The translations under genes were made by a program, and so were the position numbers. The notes below the pieces were generated by a model that was not told the DNA's origin, did not search any database, and saw only the letters and a program-made list of their open reading frames with translations. A DNA stretch of 16,213 bases from Candidatus Wirthbacteria bacterium CG2_30_54_11 (GTDB lineage: Bacteria > Patescibacteriota > CG2-30-54-11), in the NCBI GenBank assembly GCA_001873755.1, contig MNZT01000046.1, positions 1 to 16,213 of the forward strand, in the 5' to 3' direction. Shown one piece after another: positions 13,415 through 16,213 of this stretch; within the stretch, counting starts at the first letter, position 1, and each line of letters starts with the position of its first letter.

Positions 13415-13909
13415 TTATTTCTTCCCCAGAGCGGTGGAGAGTACCTGCTTTTCCTCATCCGTGAGCTGATAGCGGGACTTGCCTTTTTCCACGGGCTTGG
13501 CATAGACGCGGGTAGCATCACGGGCGTGGAGACTGCTGAGCACGACCCCGTCGTCATTTTCATCAAGTAAAGCGAGGGCAAAGCTCTGATCTCCGCCGGT
13601 GTCTTCAAAAGGGTTGAAACGAACGATCGCTTTTTTCTGCACCCCGAACCGCATTTTCTCGCGCAGTTCCTGCTGCAGCTGCCCCATCTGGTTGAAGTTG
13701 AAGCTCACCTGATCGAGCTTCACGAACAGGCGGTCGAGCCGATGACCCAGGTTTTCTCCCTGCACCCCTTCACCCAGGTGCTCGATGATCCTGTTCCAGG
13801 CCCGGATCTGCTGCCAGGTCTTCAGAACGCCCAGAACAGCGAACAGCGCAAGCGCAAAAGCCAGGATCGCGACCGCAGCCAGCACCGATGTCATCGACAC
13901 GCTCCCCAT
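13415..13909 (-). CDS. DUF4446-family membrane-anchored protein
   Basis: This 164-residue protein starts with one membrane helix (about 7-28) followed by a helical, probably coiled-coil part (30-88). It then has the DUF4446 core: FNPFEDTGGDQSFALALLD (98-116), GVVLSSLHARD (121-131) and RVYAKPV (134-140), ending with DEEKQVLSTAL. The function of the family is unknown. GGGAGAT lies 5-7 bases before the ATG. It is the first gene of the bactofilin-YfhO operon, under the promoter at 13939-13967. Confidence 0.88.
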   Translation of the reverse strand: MGSVSMTSVLAAVAILAFALALFAVLGVLKTWQQIRAWNRIIEHLGEGVQGENLGHRLDRLFVKLDQVSFNFNQMGQLQQELREKMRFGVQKKAIVRFNPFEDTGGDQSFALALLDENDDGVVLSSLHARDATRVYAKPVEKGKSRYQLTDEEKQVLSTALGKK

Positions 13910-13938
13910 AGGATATCTCCCGTATTGATACTTGCTGA

Positions 13939-13967
13939 AGTGTAGTGGATTTGCGGGTTGCTTGCAA
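13939..13967 (-). promoter_or_regulatory. Promoter of the DUF4446-bactofilin operon
   Basis: On the minus strand TTGCAA (13962-13967) and TACACT (13939-13944) are separated by exactly 17 bases. Transcription would start near 13932, about 22 bases before the DUF4446 start codon. The -35 hexamer is its own reverse complement and is also used by the plus-strand promoter. Confidence 0.65.
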
Positions 13968-13970
13968 CCC
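13955..13970. promoter_or_regulatory. 16-base palindrome over the shared -35 box, possible operator
   Basis: GGGTTGC, a TT centre and GCAACCC form 7-base arms. The palindrome covers the -35 hexamer shared by the two divergent promoters, so a bound protein would block both. A partial third arm GGGTTGC recurs at 13978-13984. Confidence 0.45.
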
Positions 13971-13990
13971 AGGTAGGGGGTTGCTATACT
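13962..13990 (+). promoter_or_regulatory. Promoter of the small membrane protein gene
   Basis: TTGCAA (13962-13967) and TATACT (13985-13990) are 17 bases apart. Transcription would start near 13997, giving a leader of about 33 bases that includes AAGGAG before the ATG at 14030. Confidence 0.7.
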
Positions 13991-14029
13991 CGTTTAGAAT
14001 TCAAATACCGTATGTAAAAGGAGATAGTC

Positions 14030-14272
14030 ATGTCACGCAAACAATCCAAAAAACGCTCATTCGGTCATGCCCGCACCGAACCTCTCCCCCAGACCTCCAC
14101 CTCGACCTCTCCTCTCAAAGCTTCGGCCCCGGTCAAAACTGCCGCCCCGACTGACTTTGCAAAATATGCCTATGTAGCCAAAGACTTAAAGCAGGTCGCG
14201 GTCATCCTCGGCACCATCCTGGTTTTGTATCTCACGATTTTCCTGGCCAATCAGTCGCTGCATCTCTTCTAG
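14030..14272 (+). CDS. Small single-helix membrane protein, unknown function
   Basis: This 80-residue protein has a basic N-terminus (MSRKQSKKRSFGHAR), a Ser/Thr/Pro-rich middle (17-41) and one C-terminal membrane helix (about 54-75, VAVILGTILVLYLTIFLA). By the positive-inside rule the N-terminus is cytoplasmic. AAGGAG lies 6 bases before the ATG and a good promoter lies upstream, so the gene is real despite its size. I recognise no family. It ends 1 base from the convergent lexA stop. Confidence 0.75.
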   Translation: MSRKQSKKRSFGHARTEPLPQTSTSTSPLKASAPVKTAAPTDFAKYAYVAKDLKQVAVILGTILVLYLTIFLANQSLHLF

Positions 14273-14273
14273 G

Positions 14274-14894
14274 TCACCAGACGCGGAACACCGACAACAC
14301 CCGTCCGTACAGCTGCACCTCAGGCACGAGCGTAAAAGCGTCGTTTTGCGCAAAAGGCTGCAGGATGAACTGGTGGTTTTCACGGTGGATATAGATCCTC
14401 CTGATGGCGGCACTCCCGTCGCCGAGTGTCACTACTCCCACGATGGCGTCGCTAGGTTTGGATTTGATATCGAGGATGAGATAATCCCCGTCCATCAGTG
14501 CACAGTCACTGAATCCCTCTCCCTTGACCCGAAGCGCAGCCACTGACCGATTACCCACCCAGTCCACCGGCACGTTCAGATACTGAGAGGGCCCGATCAG
14601 TTTCTGGATCGGCTGACCCGCTGTGAGCTCTCCTGCCAGACGCACTTCCACGATCTCCCGAAACAGCGGCCCCTCATGGGGATCCGTGATCTCGATTCCG
14701 CGCTCTCCATGGTAATCGCGGCGGATATAGCCTTTTTCCTCCAGCCGCGACAGATGGGCATGCACGGTGGCCAGAGACGAAAGTTTGAAGTGCTTCGCGA
14801 TCTCCTGCAGAGTGGGCGCAGCCTCCCGATCCCGGATGTATTCCTTGATATACTGCAGGATCTCTCTCTGACGGCGATACAGCGTGGCAGACAT
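14274..14894 (-). CDS. lexA: LexA-family repressor lacking the catalytic Ser-Lys dyad
   Basis: The 206-residue sequence has a LexA winged helix-turn-helix (residues 4-70; LSSLATVHAHLSRLEEKGYI is close to the Gram-positive type) and an S24-type C-terminal domain. The cleavage dipeptide is kept: LTAGQP, Ala92-Gly93. The catalytic Ser of the usual VxGxSM block is replaced: VKGEGFSD puts Gly127 there. The catalytic Lys of the TVKR block is replaced: AIRRI puts Arg165 there. The DNA codons are clear at both sites. Self-cleavage by the known mechanism therefore seems impossible, although DNA binding and dimerisation may be intact. A true SOS LexA may exist elsewhere in the genome. The start has GAGG 5 bases upstream and a strong promoter lies at 14925-14953. 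Confidence 0.88.
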   Translation of the reverse strand: MSATLYRRQREILQYIKEYIRDREAAPTLQEIAKHFKLSSLATVHAHLSRLEEKGYIRRDYHGERGIEITDPHEGPLFREIVEVRLAGELTAGQPIQKLIGPSQYLNVPVDWVGNRSVAALRVKGEGFSDCALMDGDYLILDIKSKPSDAIVGVVTLGDGSAAIRRIYIHRENHQFILQPFAQNDAFTLVPEVQLYGRVLSVFRVW

Positions 14895-14924
14895 GGCAGC
14901 CTCAACTAGGATACAGACAGCACC

Positions 14925-14953
14925 GTTATACCGAATAAAACGCGAAACGTCAA
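14925..14953 (-). promoter_or_regulatory. Promoter of the lexA-like gene
   Basis: On the minus strand TTGACG (14948-14953) and TATAAC (14925-14930) are 17 bases apart. Transcription would start near 14918, 24 bases before the start codon. Its -35 is only 3 bases from the -35 of the divergent gene. Confidence 0.75.
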
Positions 14954-14956
14954 CGC

Positions 14957-14985
14957 TTGAAAAAAAGACAGTCTTCAGATACTAT
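14957..14985 (+). promoter_or_regulatory. Promoter of the cysteine-rich protein gene
   Basis: TTGAAA (14957-14962) and TACTAT (14980-14985) are 17 bases apart. The spacer holds an 11-base palindrome, AAGAC-A-GTCTT (14965-14975), a candidate operator. With the lexA-like promoter back to back, one bound repressor could control both genes. Confidence 0.6.
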
Positions 14986-15014
14986 AGTCAGGATTAAATA
15001 CAGGTGAAGATGCC

Positions 15015-15467
15015 ATGCCACGACTCCCCCGTAAAAAAATCAGCAATATCATCCTGGAAGCCGCCGTCACAGAGCCGGTGGTAGGGACCGTGAACAACTC
15101 TGATACCGGCCTCACCCTGGAACAGATCGACGAACTGATAGGCAAACACACGGACTGCGCCGGCTGGTGCCCCGGCTGTGAAGAAGCCCTGGACTGCGAA
15201 CAGGCCTGGGCCCAGTGGGACCCTGTGGAGCTGTGCAGCGAGATGCAACGGGCAGAACTGGAATTCACCATCGACGAGACATTGGACGATGACCCGGAAC
15301 GGGACCTGCTGAGCCCTGACGGCAACGCCCTGACCGTACGCTGCGAGATACTTTCCCCGGCCGAAGGCGTCCCGCCCCAGTTACGCGATTTCCTCCGGGA
15401 GCTGGAGCGCCTGGTCAAACGCACCGAGCAGCAGCTCAAAGCCCATCCCCGGAAAAAGACTACCTGA
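15015..15467 (+). CDS. Cysteine-rich protein of unknown function, divergent from lexA-like gene
   Basis: I do not recognise this 150-residue protein. It has a basic start, then a cysteine cluster: HTDCAGWCPGCEEALDC with Cys48, Cys52, Cys55 and Cys61, followed by Cys74 and Cys110. The spacing CX3CX2CX5C could bind zinc or an Fe-S cluster. It matches the radical SAM spacing by chance only, since the rest of such a domain is absent. The middle is acidic (TIDETLDDDPERD), and the end is a helical, charged segment (122-146). There is no signal peptide or membrane helix. AGGTGA lies upstream of the ATG, and an intrinsic terminator follows. Its divergent promoter suggests control by the LexA homologue. 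Confidence 0.75.
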   Translation: MPRLPRKKISNIILEAAVTEPVVGTVNNSDTGLTLEQIDELIGKHTDCAGWCPGCEEALDCEQAWAQWDPVELCSEMQRAELEFTIDETLDDDPERDLLSPDGNALTVRCEILSPAEGVPPQLRDFLRELERLVKRTEQQLKAHPRKKTT

Positions 15468-15483
15468 CATACCATCTACCTAG

Positions 15484-15509
15484 AATAGCTACACCAGTAG
15501 CTATTTTTT
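15484..15509 (+). terminator. Intrinsic terminator after the cysteine-rich protein gene
   Basis: AATAGCTAC (15484-15492), loop ACCA and GTAGCTATT (15497-15505) make a perfect 9-base stem, running into a run of T (15504-15509). It lies 17 bases past the stop and isolates this gene from the mutase downstream. Confidence 0.92.
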
Positions 15510-15526
15510 AGTACCCGGAGATCCCC

Positions 15527-16213
15527 ATGATCGACCTGAACACTGTCATCAAAGCCTACGACATCCGCGGCACCTACCCCGACCAACTGAACGAAGACCT
15601 GGCGTACCGGATTGGTAAAGCTCTTTCCGACTTCTTACTTCATGCTTCGATCGCAGTCGGCCGCGACATGCGCGCCTCCTCTCCTGCCCTCCATGATGCG
15701 CTGATCCGAGGAATCACCGAGCAAGGCTCCGATGTCATCGACGTCGGTCTCTGCAGTACGGACATGGTCTACTTCGCCTGCGGCAAATACGGCTACGGCG
15801 GCGGCATCATGATCACGGCCTCACACAATCCGGCCCGATACAACGGCCTCAAATTCTGCCGCGAACAGGCCATCCCCATCAGCAAACAGACCGGTCTCGC
15901 CGAAATACAGACCAAGGTCGAGCAGAACTCCTACGAAACCCCGAAGCGAAAGGGAACAGTAGAACAGCGCGACCTCAGGGAAGCCTGGGTCGAGCATGCG
16001 CTCAGATTCATCGACCAGTCAAAGATCAAACCACTGAAAGTCGCCGTCGATGCTGGCAACGGCATGGCCGGTTACATCATGCCTGTGGTGGCCAAATATC
16101 TGCCCATCGATATCGTCCCCCTCTACTTCGACCTCGACGGCACCTTTCCCAATCATCCTGCCAGTCCGATTGAACCTGAGAACATGGCAGACCTGCAGAT
16201 CAAGGTTCGCGAA
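15527..16213 (+). CDS. Phosphomannomutase/phosphoglucomutase, 5' part (runs off the window)
   Basis: The 229 residues in the window are the first half of an alpha-D-phosphohexomutase, which interconverts hexose 1- and 6-phosphates for sugar-nucleotide and surface polysaccharide synthesis. The start MIDLNTVIKAYDIRGTYPD is typical. The phosphoserine loop TASHNP has Ser99, and VAVDAGNGMAG (172-182) and DGTFPNHPASPIEPENM (204-220) are conserved blocks. The metal-binding DGDxDR motif would lie beyond the end. GGAG is 8 bases before the ATG. I see no promoter between the terminator (15509) and the start, so the promoter may overlap the terminator or lie upstream. Confidence 0.95.
   Translation, partial: MIDLNTVIKAYDIRGTYPDQLNEDLAYRIGKALSDFLLHASIAVGRDMRASSPALHDALIRGITEQGSDVIDVGLCSTDMVYFACGKYGYGGGIMITASHNPARYNGLKFCREQAIPISKQTGLAEIQTKVEQNSYETPKRKGTVEQRDLREAWVEHALRFIDQSKIKPLKVAVDAGNGMAGYIMPVVAKYLPIDIVPLYFDLDGTFPNHPASPIEPENMADLQIKVRE

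Noticed and set aside
14506..14512. Ser129 as the catalytic serine of the LexA homologue
   Set aside because: It lies two residues past the expected place, and the Lys position is also changed. A shifted dyad is unlikely, though a structure model should check it.
14895..15014. A classical LexA box between lexA and the divergent gene
   Set aside because: I found no GAAC-N4-GTTC or CTGT-N8-ACAG site here. Only other small palindromes are visible, so I list these as candidates.
15186..15250. A radical SAM domain in the cysteine-rich protein
   Set aside because: The CX3CX2C spacing is present, but the protein is only 150 residues long and lacks the barrel motifs.

Overview
The window is one dense bacterial chromosome segment of moderately high GC content. 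It uses the standard code, with TGA as a stop in mutS, lexA and other genes. Most genes lie on the minus strand. The gene set is a bactofilin, a DUF4446 protein, a YfhO-type membrane glycosyltransferase, a LexA of the Gram-positive type, a PMM/PGM, a PflX-type radical SAM protein, and riboflavin uptake in place of visible synthesis. This suggests a bacterium of the Patescibacteria/Chloroflexota kind. That placement is an inference from gene content only. The segment is littered with short palindromic repeats of at least four families. Several of them sit inside genes, in frame, and one lies inside a riboswitch.

Layout. (1) Positions 234-3734, minus strand, form a flavin-acquisition operon: a sigma70-type promoter, an FMN riboswitch, a ThiX/RibX-like permease, a ThiY/RibY-like lipoprotein, and an ABC ATPase fused at its C-terminus to a riboflavin kinase domain. 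(2) Positions 3765-8454, minus strand, hold a YbaK/EbsC-type tRNA deacylase, a radical SAM protein that overlaps the end of mutS by 4 bases, mutS, and a DUF559 endonuclease flanked by palindromic repeats. (3) Positions 8575-13909, minus strand, hold an aminotransferase, YfhO, a degenerate diacylglycerol-kinase-like protein, bactofilin and DUF4446. These are tightly spaced and driven by a promoter near 13940-13967. (4) From the same -35 box a small one-helix membrane protein (14030-14272) is read divergently. (5) A LexA homologue without its protease dyad (14274-14894) is divergent from a cysteine-rich unknown protein (15015-15467). The latter ends in a clear intrinsic terminator and is followed by a phosphomanno/phosphoglucomutase that runs off the window.

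The most interesting system is the flavin operon. The lipoprotein and permease would bring in riboflavin. The ATPase carries its own kinase domain and could convert incoming riboflavin to FMN at the membrane, trapping it. The FMN product is the ligand of the riboswitch in front of the operon, and the first gene's Shine-Dalgarno lies in the 3' strand of the riboswitch P1 stem. The second point of interest is the LexA homologue, in which Gly and Arg stand where the catalytic Ser and Lys should be.
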